27,188 bases of DNA from NCBI GenBank assembly GCA_947631875.1, contig CANRMV010000002.1, positions 1-27,188 on the forward strand. The letters run 5' to 3'. Source of the stretch: an uncultured Clostridia bacterium. GTDB taxonomy: Bacteria; Bacillota; Clostridia; Christensenellales; UBA1242. The position numbers and the translations under genes are program-made. The notes beneath the pieces were generated by a model, which did no database searches, was not told the origin of the DNA, and saw nothing but the letters and a program-made list of their open reading frames with translations. Shown piece by piece: positions 14,152 to 22,671 of the stretch (its first letter is position 1; every line of letters starts with the position of its first letter).

Positions 14152-14739
14152 ATGATTATTACCAGCCAACAATTAAAAGAATATTACCACAATCTTGCCG
14201 ATCCAAAGGGTAGAATTGCCCGAGATGTTAAAAATGGAAAGTTGTTTCCTTTGGTAAAAGGGATATATGAAACAGATCCTAACGCCTTTGCTCCATATTT
14301 GGCGCAATTTATATATGGACCTTCTTATATTTCTTTTGACTTTGTTTTGCATTATCAAAATTTAATACCAGAAGTTGTATACAATACAATTACATGTGCC
14401 ACATTCAATAAAAAGAGGGTTAAAACATATACGAACAGGTTTGGCACTTTTATCTATAGAGATGTTCCACCTGCGGTTTTCAACTTGGGCGTTATGGTTA
14501 TGAATGAAGGCACATATACGTATCAAGTTGCCACTCCAGAAAAGGCTCTTTGTGATAAGCTTTATACAATTTCGCCTGTACGATCAGTAGATGATTTAGA
14601 AAAGTTGTTGTTTGACGATTTGCGAATAGATGAAGATAAATTTAACGAATTAAACAAGCAAGATATATTACAACTTGCACCGCTATATCGGTCAACAAAT
14701 TTAAATCTGCTTGAAAAGTTAATTAAAGGAGAGAAGTAA
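14152..14739 (+). CDS. abiEi: AbiEi-type antitoxin and autorepressor
   Basis: AbiEi is the antitoxin of type IV AbiE systems; it represses its own operon and counters the AbiEii nucleotidyltransferase without a stable complex. The 195-residue product has an N-terminal winged-helix region (QLKEYYHNLADPKGRIARDVKNG, then LFPLVKGIYETDP), the family segments YGPSYISFDF, GTFIYRDVP and TPEKALCDKLY, and a C-terminal regulatory domain. The frame is open upstream to 14098, but that part lies in the promoter; GGAGG seven bases before the ATG at 14152 sets the start. Its stop is one base before the toxin start, so translation is coupled. Confidence 0.88.
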   Translation: MIITSQQLKEYYHNLADPKGRIARDVKNGKLFPLVKGIYETDPNAFAPYLAQFIYGPSYISFDFVLHYQNLIPEVVYNTITCATFNKKRVKTYTNRFGTFIYRDVPPAVFNLGVMVMNEGTYTYQVATPEKALCDKLYTISPVRSVDDLEKLLFDDLRIDEDKFNELNKQDILQLAPLYRSTNLNLLEKLIKGEK

Positions 14740-14740
14740 T

Positions 14741-15607
14741 ATGCAACAAGTATTAAGCCAAATGCTGAAAAAATATAAAATTAACAATATTGAAGACAAA
14801 AAAAATGCCATTAAAGAAATTGTGCAGGAGGTTGTTCTTTGTGGGTTATCTCGTGGAGGATTTTTCAAAGAAGCAGCTTTTTATGGAGGAACAGCTTTAA
14901 GAATATTCTATGGGTTAGATAGATTTAGTGAGGATTTAGATTTTTCATTGACTACACAAGATCCAAATTTTGATTTGACAAAATACTTTCCATATATTGA
15001 AAACGAAACAAAGTCACTTGGTCTTGATTTCAGTGTGCAAGAAAAGGTTAAATCTTTCGATTCAAACATAAAATCAGCATTTTTGAAAGGAAACACAAAA
15101 GAACATATTTTGACTTTTTACGAAAACGGCGAAGATGCAAAATTTATAAATAAAGACGAGGCTATTAGAATTAAATTCGAAGTAGATATAAACCCACCGG
15201 TAGGGGCTACTTATGAAACTAAATTTGGATTATTGCCATCTCCGTATCAAGTAAAATTGTATGATCTTCCGTCATTATTTGCAGGAAAAATACATGCTTG
15301 TTTATGCAGAAATTGGCATTCAAGGATTAAAGGTAGAGACTTTTATGATTACGTGTTCTTTTTGTCTATTGGAGCGCAGGTCAATTTGAAAAATCTAAAA
15401 GCTAAATTAGTGCAGTCAAATTTTATAAGTGAAGATTATGATTTGACAATAGATAATTTAAAAGCGCTGCTTAATGAAAGGTTTGAGAATTTAAATTTTG
15501 AACAGGCAAAAGAAGATGTGTTGCCTTTTGTGAGGGATAAATCGAAACTTGATTTATGGAGTGTAGAATTTTTTAAAGAAATAACCAAAAATCTTAAAGG
15601 CATTTAA
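14741..15607 (+). CDS. abiEii: AbiEii-type nucleotidyltransferase toxin
   Basis: AbiEii/MenA-type toxins are polymerase-beta-like nucleotidyltransferases; characterised homologues modify tRNA acceptor ends and block translation, which stops phage spread. The 288-residue product shows the family motifs: GGTALRI (49-55) followed by DRFSEDLDF with the two catalytic Asp at 65 and 67, IRIKFEVDINPP (third acidic position), LPSLFAGKIHACLCR, and KGRDFYD. All key residues seem present, so the toxin should be active. AAAGGAGAG precedes the ATG. The next gene (dcm) starts 53 bases later with its own GGAGG, and read-through is plausible. Confidence 0.9.
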   Translation: MQQVLSQMLKKYKINNIEDKKNAIKEIVQEVVLCGLSRGGFFKEAAFYGGTALRIFYGLDRFSEDLDFSLTTQDPNFDLTKYFPYIENETKSLGLDFSVQEKVKSFDSNIKSAFLKGNTKEHILTFYENGEDAKFINKDEAIRIKFEVDINPPVGATYETKFGLLPSPYQVKLYDLPSLFAGKIHACLCRNWHSRIKGRDFYDYVFFLSIGAQVNLKNLKAKLVQSNFISEDYDLTIDNLKALLNERFENLNFEQAKEDVLPFVRDKSKLDLWSVEFFKEITKNLKGI

Positions 15608-15660
15608 CATATTAATTGCTATTAGTATGTTCAGAAGTTTTAAATTTTGGAGGTAAATGT

Positions 15661-16926
15661 ATGAATTATATAGATTTGTTCGCAGGGGCTGGGGGGCTGT
15701 CGGAAGGTTTTATCCGAGCGGGTTTTAGTCCCGTGGCACACATTGATATGAATAATGAGGCTGTAAATACGCTGAAAACTAGAATGGCCTATTATTATTT
15801 GGTTAGACACGAAAAGGCTTCTATATATAATAATTATTTGAGAGGATTGATTTCTAGGGATGAATTATATTCAAATGCACCTCAATCATTGTTAGATACT
15901 TGTATGTGTGAGACAATTTCAAAAGAATCATTGCCAAGAATATTTAATAATATCGATAACTTATTAAAAGGTGATAGTGTTGATGTTATAATTGGAGGCC
16001 CTCCTTGCCAAGCATATTCTTTGGTTGGCAGGTCAATAAAATCAGCAAAAGATAAAATAAAACTAAAAAATAATGAACGGATAGAGGACGATCCTCGAAA
16101 TTATTTGTATAAACTTTATTGTGATTTCCTAAGAAAATATAAGCCCAAAATGTTTGTGTTTGAGAATGTAGCTGGGCTATTGAGCGCTCAAAACGGAAAA
16201 TTCTATAACAATTTTAAGGCATTGGCAAAAAGAAGTGGTTATTGCGTTGAGGATAAGATCCTAGAAGCCGATAAATTTGGGGTTAAGCAGTCAAGAAAAA
16301 GGGTTATAATTGTTGGGTGGCTAAAATCATTAAACATTAAATTTCCGGAGTTTACTGAATGGCACGACAAAACAACCATAAATGAAATGTTTGCAGATTT
16401 GCCAGTTTTAAGCCCAGGTCAACATGAGAATATATATGCTTCTTGGAAAATAATTCCTTATCTAAAAAAAGCTAAAATAAGGCAGGATGATGATATTTTA
16501 ACTAGTCATATTGCCAGGCCAAATATCGATAGGGATCGTGAAATATATAAAATAGCCATAAAAAAATGGAATAATGGTCATCAAAGATTACATTATGACG
16601 AACTTCCCGAAAATTTAAAAACACATAAGAATAGAAAATCATTTGTTGACAGATTTAAAGTTGTTGAAGGCGACACAAATACATGTCATACAATGATGGC
16701 TCATATTTCAAAAGATGGGCATTATTTCATACATCCAGATATTAACCAGGCAAGGTCAATATCTGTAAGAGAAGCTGCAAGAATTCAATCATTTCCTGAT
16801 AACTATTACTTTGAAGGCGGGAGAACTGCAGCGTTTACGCAAATTGGCAATGCTGTTCCGCCTTTAATGGCAGAAGCTATAGCAAATGGGATTAAAATGC
16901 GGTTGATTAATGCTGGTATTAAATAA
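15661..16926 (+). CDS. DNA (cytosine-5-)-methyltransferase
   Basis: The enzyme transfers methyl from AdoMet to carbon 5 of cytosine in a specific DNA site. The 421-residue product has the whole motif set in canonical order: DLFAGAGGLSEGF (I, residues 5-17), GGPPCQAYS (IV, 112-120, catalytic Cys116), ENVAGLL (VI, from 168), QSRKRVIIVGW (VIII) and QIGNAVPP (X, near 400). An unusual long insert lies between motifs I and IV (residues about 40-105), and the recognition domain spans about 225-360. The frame extends upstream to 15616, but GGAGG seven bases before the ATG at 15661 sets the start. It leads a tight three-gene unit with the ATPase/kinase and receiver; no partner endonuclease is seen in the unit. 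Confidence 0.92.
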   Translation: MNYIDLFAGAGGLSEGFIRAGFSPVAHIDMNNEAVNTLKTRMAYYYLVRHEKASIYNNYLRGLISRDELYSNAPQSLLDTCMCETISKESLPRIFNNIDNLLKGDSVDVIIGGPPCQAYSLVGRSIKSAKDKIKLKNNERIEDDPRNYLYKLYCDFLRKYKPKMFVFENVAGLLSAQNGKFYNNFKALAKRSGYCVEDKILEADKFGVKQSRKRVIIVGWLKSLNIKFPEFTEWHDKTTINEMFADLPVLSPGQHENIYASWKIIPYLKKAKIRQDDDILTSHIARPNIDRDREIYKIAIKKWNNGHQRLHYDELPENLKTHKNRKSFVDRFKVVEGDTNTCHTMMAHISKDGHYFIHPDINQARSISVREAARIQSFPDNYYFEGGRTAAFTQIGNAVPPLMAEAIANGIKMRLINAGIK

Positions 16927-16952
16927 AAATTGTAATAAATAAAGGAGAAATT

Positions 16953-19082
16953 ATGGATAAAAAAACTTTTAGACCTAAGGCAAGGCTTATTTCAACAATA
17001 GGATCTGAAATTATTAAGGATAAATATGCTGCTATAATCGAATTAGTAAAAAATGCATATGATGCTGATGCAAACAATATAATTATAGATTTTAAAATGG
17101 TGAATAATGGCTTAAGCATCATTATTGAAGATGATGGTTTTGGAATGTCGAAGGACACAATTATAAACAAGTGGCTGGTTCCGGCCACAAATGATAAACT
17201 TTTAAATAAAAAAAGTCCTAAAGGGAGAAAAGTTCAAGGGAAAAAGGGGATAGGAAGATTTTCGGCTGCAATTTTGGGGAATAGTTTGACTTTGATTTCA
17301 TGGCATAATTCTATTGAAAATAAGTTAAGCATTGATTGGAATGCATTTAATGAAGACAAATTTTTAGACGAGATAGGTATAGATATTTCTGAAAGTAAGA
17401 CAACACATCATAATGGTACTAGGTTCGAAATAATAGCTGTAGAAAATACAAATTTAACTTGGTCAAAAGCAGATATTGATGTCTTAATAAAAGAATTAAG
17501 AAAAACAATGACTCCCACTCTTAATAACAAAAAAGATAATTTTAAAATAACTTTAAAAGTTGATTCTAATATTGCAATGGGGTATGATAACTACGAAATT
17601 GTGCCATTTCCTATTTTAGACATGTATAGTTATAAAATAACAGGTACGGTGGTTAAAAATAAAATCGAATATAAATTCGAAAATAAATATATTGATAAAA
17701 TTGATGATTTTTCAATATCATTGCTTGGTGAAAATGAAAATATTTGTGGAAATTTAAAATTTGAATTTAGAATTTTTGATAGAGAAAAGGATAATATTGA
17801 AAGTATATCAAAAAACGAAGCATTTAAAGGGTTGATTGGAACGAAACCATCAAGAGATGATGTGAGACAATTGATTAATGAGATATGCGGAGTATTTATT
17901 TATAGAAATGGTTTTAGAATTAGACCTTATGGCGATGAAGGTTTTGATTGGCTTAGCTTAGATAAAAAAAGGGTTCAAGACCCTAGTTTGCATATTGGCA
18001 CAGATCAAATTTATGGTGTAATAGAGATAGAGGATGAGGAAATTTCACATTTAGTTGACAAGAGCGCTAGAGATGGTTTAAAAGACAATGAAAATTATGC
18101 TAATTTTAAAAAAATAATTTTGACAATTATATCTAATGTAGAAACATCAAGAAGGGCTTATAGGATAACCTCTGGTAAAGGAATCGCAAAAAAAGAAAGA
18201 AAAGTTAATTTAAATGATAGATTGAAACAACTTGTTTCAAATTCACAAATAAATGAAAATATAAGTCAATTAAATATTAGTGATGAAGAAAGGGGAAAAC
18301 TTTCTAAAGTTATTGAACAAGAAACTCAAGCAAAAGAAAAAATAGCGGAAGAAATTCAAAATGAAATTGCAATCTATCAAGGACAAGCAACATTGGGTAA
18401 GATCATGAATTTAATTTTGCATGAAGCTAGAAAACCGCTGGGTTGGTTTATAAATACGGCAAATAGCATGCCTGTATTTATTGCAGAATATCAAAAATCT
18501 AAAGAACATAAATATTTGGAAAAAATATTATCGCAAGCCGAGACTAGCAAAGAACAGGCAGTGCTGTTAGATGATTTGTTTAAAAAATTAAATCCTTTAG
18601 CAACAAGGCAAAGAGGGAGTCAGACCAATGTTAATATTTTGAAAGTAATAAATGATGCTTTTGAAATATTTAAAAATAAACTAAGTGCGGAAAAGATAAA
18701 ATTAAATATAGACTGTAGAAAAGAATTTACTTATTATGGTTACAGAATTGATTTGTTAATGGCATTAACTAATATAATAGAAAACAGCTTGTATTGGTTG
18801 CAACAGGCGAATATAGATAACAAAGAAATTTTGATACGCGTTACGGATAGTGGCTTAAGTATTATAATTGATATTTTAGATAATGGACCAGGAATCAATA
18901 TAGACGATATAAGGTCTTGTGTTATATTTGAGCCAGGTGTTTCGAGAAAAATTGGTGGCGGAACAGGTTTAGGTTTACCAATCGCTGGAGAGGCTATCGC
19001 AAGGAATGGTGGGCAACTTCGTGCTATAGAAAAAGAAAATGGGGCTCATATACAGATAGAGTTACCCAAAATGGGAGTTTGA
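16953..19082 (+). CDS. Dual GHKL protein: MORC/Hsp90-like ATPase fused to histidine-kinase-like module
   Basis: The 709-residue product carries two separate Bergerat ATP sites. The first (residues 1-210) is Hsp90/MutL/MORC-like: ELVKNAYDADA (N-box, Asn34), EDDGFGM (61-65) and GKKGIGRFSA (97-105). After a middle domain (about 215-440, ending in GKGIAKKERK) comes a helical, Gln/Glu-rich linker, then a histidine-kinase-like half: LGKIMNLILHEARKPLG with candidate phospho-His490, NIIENSLYW (N-box, 607-), LDNGPGI (G1) and GGGTGLGLPIA (G2). All nucleotide-binding residues look intact in both. Twenty-six bases and GGAG separate it from dcm; the receiver gene follows after 3 bases. GHKL ATPases of MORC type are known in restriction-linked operons. 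It may sense DNA damage or invasion and signal to the receiver; that is inference. Confidence 0.85.
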   Translation: MDKKTFRPKARLISTIGSEIIKDKYAAIIELVKNAYDADANNIIIDFKMVNNGLSIIIEDDGFGMSKDTIINKWLVPATNDKLLNKKSPKGRKVQGKKGIGRFSAAILGNSLTLISWHNSIENKLSIDWNAFNEDKFLDEIGIDISESKTTHHNGTRFEIIAVENTNLTWSKADIDVLIKELRKTMTPTLNNKKDNFKITLKVDSNIAMGYDNYEIVPFPILDMYSYKITGTVVKNKIEYKFENKYIDKIDDFSISLLGENENICGNLKFEFRIFDREKDNIESISKNEAFKGLIGTKPSRDDVRQLINEICGVFIYRNGFRIRPYGDEGFDWLSLDKKRVQDPSLHIGTDQIYGVIEIEDEEISHLVDKSARDGLKDNENYANFKKIILTIISNVETSRRAYRITSGKGIAKKERKVNLNDRLKQLVSNSQINENISQLNISDEERGKLSKVIEQETQAKEKIAEEIQNEIAIYQGQATLGKIMNLILHEARKPLGWFINTANSMPVFIAEYQKSKEHKYLEKILSQAETSKEQAVLLDDLFKKLNPLATRQRGSQTNVNILKVINDAFEIFKNKLSAEKIKLNIDCRKEFTYYGYRIDLLMALTNIIENSLYWLQQANIDNKEILIRVTDSGLSIIIDILDNGPGINIDDIRSCVIFEPGVSRKIGGGTGLGLPIAGEAIARNGGQLRAIEKENGAHIQIELPKMGV

Positions 19083-19085
19083 CAT

Positions 19086-20144
19086 ATGATAAATATTTTA
19101 TTAATAGAAGATGATGAAACGCAAGTTAAGTCAATGAAGGATATTGCAGAAGCTTACGAGATATCTAATGGCTGCAAGATCCAAATTGACTCTATTGACA
19201 ACGATTCTATGATAGGGAACAAATTGTTTGAAAATAAATATGATTGTATTGTTGTAGATATAAACTGGGGTGACAAAAATCCAGAAGGTGGAAGAAAATT
19301 AATTGATAAAATTATAAACAAAAAAAGAATACCTTTAATTGTTTATGCTGGAAATCTTTCATATGTCGAGGACATTGAAGAACAGATAGGATTCAAGAAA
19401 TTCGCACGAACCACTCCATTTAATAATGTCATTGATGAGATTATAAGAATAAAGAAGCTAAAAATTTTTGATTTAATTGGATATGATGGCAGTTTAGACC
19501 AAAAAATAACAAAAATTTTTTGGGATGATCTAGATAATACTATAAAATTAATAGAAGATATTCCAGAATATGATGACAGCGAAGCATTGGTTAGAATGTT
19601 AACAACTAGAATTGTTAATAAATTAAATATAACTGAGGGCGGAAAACAGAAATATTTTGAATTTTATATTTCACCATCTGTTTCAGATGAAGTGCACAAC
19701 GGAGATATATACTCAATTAACGGAGAAAATTACTTGGTAATATTACCAGAATGTCAAATTCTGCATCACCACGACAAGCCTATAGCTGTTGTTCATATAG
19801 ACTACGAAAAGGCCAAAGATAAGATTTTAGATGTTTTGAAAGCTCCTGAAGCACGTCGTCACAAGGCATTTAATGAAAATTTTTCTCTAGAAAAATCACC
19901 TAGCGAGCATTTTTTGCCACCATATAGAGATAATGGTGTTGGAGTTATTGAGTTTGGAAATGTTAGTTCATTTTCTAGAGAAAAATTTTTAAAAGAAAAT
20001 AAGATAGCAAGTATTAATCCAAATTATATGAAAAATATCCAATCAAGATTTTCTCAATACTATGCCAGACAGGGACAACCCGACATAGATATTGATCATC
20101 TTATTAGTAGTTTAAATAATAAACAAGAGAGCTCAAATAAATAA
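19086..20144 (+). CDS. Atypical response-receiver protein with unknown C-terminal domain
   Basis: The 352-residue product starts with a CheY-like fold: LLIEDDETQ (acidic pair Asp9/Asp10), CIVVDINWGD (phospho-acceptor Asp58), and LIVYAGN followed by KFARTTPF. Where normal receivers have Ser/Thr after strand 4 and Lys before Pro in strand 5, this one shows Ala and Thr, so its phospho-switch is unusual. The remaining 230 residues (e.g. EFYISPSVSDEVHNGDIY, GENYLVILPECQI, EARRHKAFNENF) match no DNA-binding output domain I know. GGAG precedes the ATG, which lies 3 bases after the kinase-like gene. It is likely the partner or output of that protein, as in receiver-containing conflict systems. Confidence 0.75.
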   Translation: MINILLIEDDETQVKSMKDIAEAYEISNGCKIQIDSIDNDSMIGNKLFENKYDCIVVDINWGDKNPEGGRKLIDKIINKKRIPLIVYAGNLSYVEDIEEQIGFKKFARTTPFNNVIDEIIRIKKLKIFDLIGYDGSLDQKITKIFWDDLDNTIKLIEDIPEYDDSEALVRMLTTRIVNKLNITEGGKQKYFEFYISPSVSDEVHNGDIYSINGENYLVILPECQILHHHDKPIAVVHIDYEKAKDKILDVLKAPEARRHKAFNENFSLEKSPSEHFLPPYRDNGVGVIEFGNVSSFSREKFLKENKIASINPNYMKNIQSRFSQYYARQGQPDIDIDHLISSLNNKQESSNK

Positions 20145-20223
20145 TAAACAATTAGCATTTATAATATTGGCAACCGAAATTTTAAAACAAATGAAAAATA
20201 TTCCTACAAAATTCGTTGATGTA

Positions 20224-20232
20224 TGCTATAAT
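20224..20232 (+). promoter_or_regulatory. Extended -10 box before the decayed DUF5655-like gene
   Basis: TGCTATAAT at 20224-20232, identical to the box at 10002-10010; AGGAG follows before the ATG at 20255. This promoter may now drive the downstream methyltransferase/helicase genes through the pseudogene. Confidence 0.55.
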
Positions 20233-20254
20233 GAAATTATAATAGGAGTAATAT

Positions 20255-20689
20255 ATGGCAGATATAAAACTTTTTAGATATAAACCGCAAGTTAAAGAAA
20301 TGAAAGCAGCCAGCGTTTTGTTGGAAAAAGAGCTTCAAACGGTCATTGAAAACAATATGCAAGAATTTTTTGGCGTTACTTTTTTGGCAAGCGAATATGT
20401 TATCGATGGCGGCAGAATGGACAGTATCGGTATTGATGAAAATAATTGCCCTGTGATTTTTGAATATAGTTATAAATCAGGGCTTATTTCATTTGAATTG
20501 GCTTTTGGAACACAAAGATAGTTTTGAATTGTTGGTTTTAAAGAAATTAGACAAAAAAATCGCTGATGTTTGCGAGATATTCGCGCCATCGGGCATTGGG
20601 GTTGCGGTGACTTGCAATACATAATCAAATCTGAAAAAGATATTGAATACGCAAAAGAACTTATCCAAAAAGCATATAACGAAAATTAA
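20255..20689 (+). pseudogene. DUF5655-like (predicted nuclease-fold) gene with internal deletion and frameshifts
   Basis: The first 88 codons start MADIKLFRYKPQVKEMKAAS and continue with LQTVIENNMQEFFGVTFLASEY and GGRMDSIGIDENNCPVIFEY, the N-terminus of a family I recall as DUF5655 (about 300 residues, nuclease-like N-domain with an E-Y-K type core). The frame then stops at 20519-20521. In a shifted frame FELLVLKKLDKKIADVCE follows, and in a third frame the family's C-terminus, GCGDLQYIIKSEKDIEYAKE to AYNEN, ends with TAA at 20687-20689. About half of the middle is missing. Promoter and AGGAG site are still good. The original may have been an accessory gene of a flanking defence system. Confidence 0.75.
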
Positions 20690-20700
20690 AAGGAGGAACT

Positions 20701-22671
20701 ATGCAAGAAGATATAGACATTAAAGAAAATTATATCAAGCAATTAGACGAAGAGTTGTTGTCTATTCTTCTTAAGGATAGAAGCTCTGGCAAAAACATAA
20801 TTTGGGCAACTGATATTTATGCATCGCGTGGACAAGGATATCAAAGCCATGAACACATTAGTATTAGCGCGGTAACAGGCAGGTTTGGACAGATAATAAG
20901 ACCGAGAACAAATAAATCTAAAAAAGAACAGCAAATCCGAGTTAAAGATAAGGCAGAAGTTTTTACTCCATCTTGGATTTGTAATGAAATGGCTAACCAC
21001 TTAGATAATGAGTATTTTGGGAAGAAAAATGTCTTTAATATTGAAAATGGCACAAAATGGGAAACAACCAAAAACAAAATAGACTTTTCAGGCTTAAAAA
21101 CAAATTGGCAAGATTATGTTAAAAGAAAAGTTCTAGAGATTACTTGTGGCGAGGCGCCTTTTCTTGTAAGTAGATATGATACTGTTACGGGTGAATGGAT
21201 TGAACCGGATGATCGTGTAGGTGTTTTAGATAGGAAATTAAGAATTATTAGTGAAAATGTAGAGCATGAAAAAGATTGGGTTGAGTGGTCTTTTGAGGCA
21301 TTCAAAACCACATTCGGTTACGAGTGGCAGGGGGACAGTCTTCTTATTGCAAGAGAAAATTTGCTTTTTACTTTCATCGATTACTATATAGATAAATTCA
21401 AAAATTATCCTATTAAAGAATATTTAATTGAAATAGCAAAAATACTTTCTTGGAATATTTGGCAAATGGATGGGCTTAAATACGTCATACCTAATTCATG
21501 TAAGCCAATTCCTAAAATGCAAATGTCACTATTTGACGATGAGGAAATGGAACCATGCCAAAGTTGTTTGAGAGAAAATAACAATCATCACACAGGTATT
21601 TATTGCAAAATAATGAATTGGACAACTAAACGATCTATAAAGTTTTATAAAGGAGATAAAAAAATGAAATTTGATTTTATAATTGGAAATCCGCCATACA
21701 ACAAACCCGCACAAAAGACATCTACAAGTGATGATCCAATTTATCATGTCTTTATGGATGCTGCATATAATTTGTCTGATAAAGTTATGTTGATAACGCC
21801 AGCGAGGTTTTTAATGAATGCTGGAAAAACGCCCTCAAATTGGAACCATAAGATGCTAGATGATGTTCATCTTAAAGTTATATCTTATGAGAAAATAAGT
21901 GAAAAAGTATTTCCTTCAGCGTCTATTCCAGGAGGGATTGTTGTTACTTATCATGATAATACTAATGATTATGGCGCAATAAAACATTTTGTTCCGTCTT
22001 CTTTGTTGTCAGATATTTTTGCTAAAGTAAGCTTGAAAGCAGAATTTGTTTTCGATAAATTGATTTATACTCAATCTAAATTTAATTTAATTAATCTCTA
22101 TAACGATAAGCCATACATGAAAGACAGACTAGGGAGTGAAGGGAAAGATAAAAGGTTTCCGGAAATTTTTTCTGTAAAGAAAACAAATGAGGATGATGCG
22201 AGAATTTTGGGACTTATTAATAAAAAAAGAGAATATAGATATATTTCGAGAAAATATATAGAAGAGGATAGTTGGTTGGACAATTATAAAGTTTTTGTCC
22301 CTTTTTCAAACGGCTCTGTTCTTAGTGATAAACAAGAAACTATTATTGGCAACCCTGTTATAGGGAAACCAGGCGATGGAATAACACAAACATTCATATG
22401 TATTGGGGATTTCAAAAAGGAACATGATGCAGAAAATTTACTAAAATACATAAAAACTAAATTTGCCAGAATAATGCTGTGTGTATTAAAGGTTACTCAA
22501 GGGAACAAAGCAGAAACTTGGCATTATGTTCCAATGCAAAACTTTACAAACAATTCAGATATAGACTGGTCAAAATCCGTTCATGAAATTGACATGCAAC
22601 TTTATAACAAATACGGATTAACAAATGAAGAAGTTGCTTTTATTGAATCTCACGTAAAGGAGATGAAATAA
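20701..22671 (+). CDS. Eco57I-type adenine DNA methyltransferase (NPPY family)
   Basis: The enzyme would methylate N6 of adenine. The 656-residue product shows the gamma-like order: EVFTPSWICNEMANHL (motif X, from about residue 87), VLEITCGEAPFLVSRYD (motif I, from about 143, with GEAP instead of GxGxF), and IIGNPPYNKP (motif IV, NPPY at 330-333). A C-terminal half of about 300 residues probably reads the target. A cluster CQSC and CxxH-like residues near 280-305 might bind metal. No nuclease motif is seen, so it is not a stand-alone type IIG enzyme. AAAAGGAGG sits four to five bases before the ATG. Its TAA overlaps the ATG of the helicase gene (TAATG), so the pair is translationally coupled and probably forms one complex. 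Confidence 0.85.
   Translation: MQEDIDIKENYIKQLDEELLSILLKDRSSGKNIIWATDIYASRGQGYQSHEHISISAVTGRFGQIIRPRTNKSKKEQQIRVKDKAEVFTPSWICNEMANHLDNEYFGKKNVFNIENGTKWETTKNKIDFSGLKTNWQDYVKRKVLEITCGEAPFLVSRYDTVTGEWIEPDDRVGVLDRKLRIISENVEHEKDWVEWSFEAFKTTFGYEWQGDSLLIARENLLFTFIDYYIDKFKNYPIKEYLIEIAKILSWNIWQMDGLKYVIPNSCKPIPKMQMSLFDDEEMEPCQSCLRENNNHHTGIYCKIMNWTTKRSIKFYKGDKKMKFDFIIGNPPYNKPAQKTSTSDDPIYHVFMDAAYNLSDKVMLITPARFLMNAGKTPSNWNHKMLDDVHLKVISYEKISEKVFPSASIPGGIVVTYHDNTNDYGAIKHFVPSSLLSDIFAKVSLKAEFVFDKLIYTQSKFNLINLYNDKPYMKDRLGSEGKDKRFPEIFSVKKTNEDDARILGLINKKREYRYISRKYIEEDSWLDNYKVFVPFSNGSVLSDKQETIIGNPVIGKPGDGITQTFICIGDFKKEHDAENLLKYIKTKFARIMLCVLKVTQGNKAETWHYVPMQNFTNNSDIDWSKSVHEIDMQLYNKYGLTNEEVAFIESHVKEMK

Noticed and set aside
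19080..19082. TGA as a sense codon (alternative genetic code)
   Set aside because: TGA ends the kinase-like gene right after its normal C-terminus, and the next gene starts 3 bases later; no gene needs TGA read-through.
20519..20521. TAG stop in the DUF5655-like gene as a recoding or suppressed codon
   Set aside because: The following in-frame sequence does not continue the family; the remaining parts are in two other frames and the middle is missing, so decay is the simpler reading.
20701..22671. Type IIG single-chain restriction enzyme
   Set aside because: No PD-(D/E)XK or other nuclease motif is visible in the methyltransferase; the cutting domain is more likely the GIY-YIG in the coupled gene.
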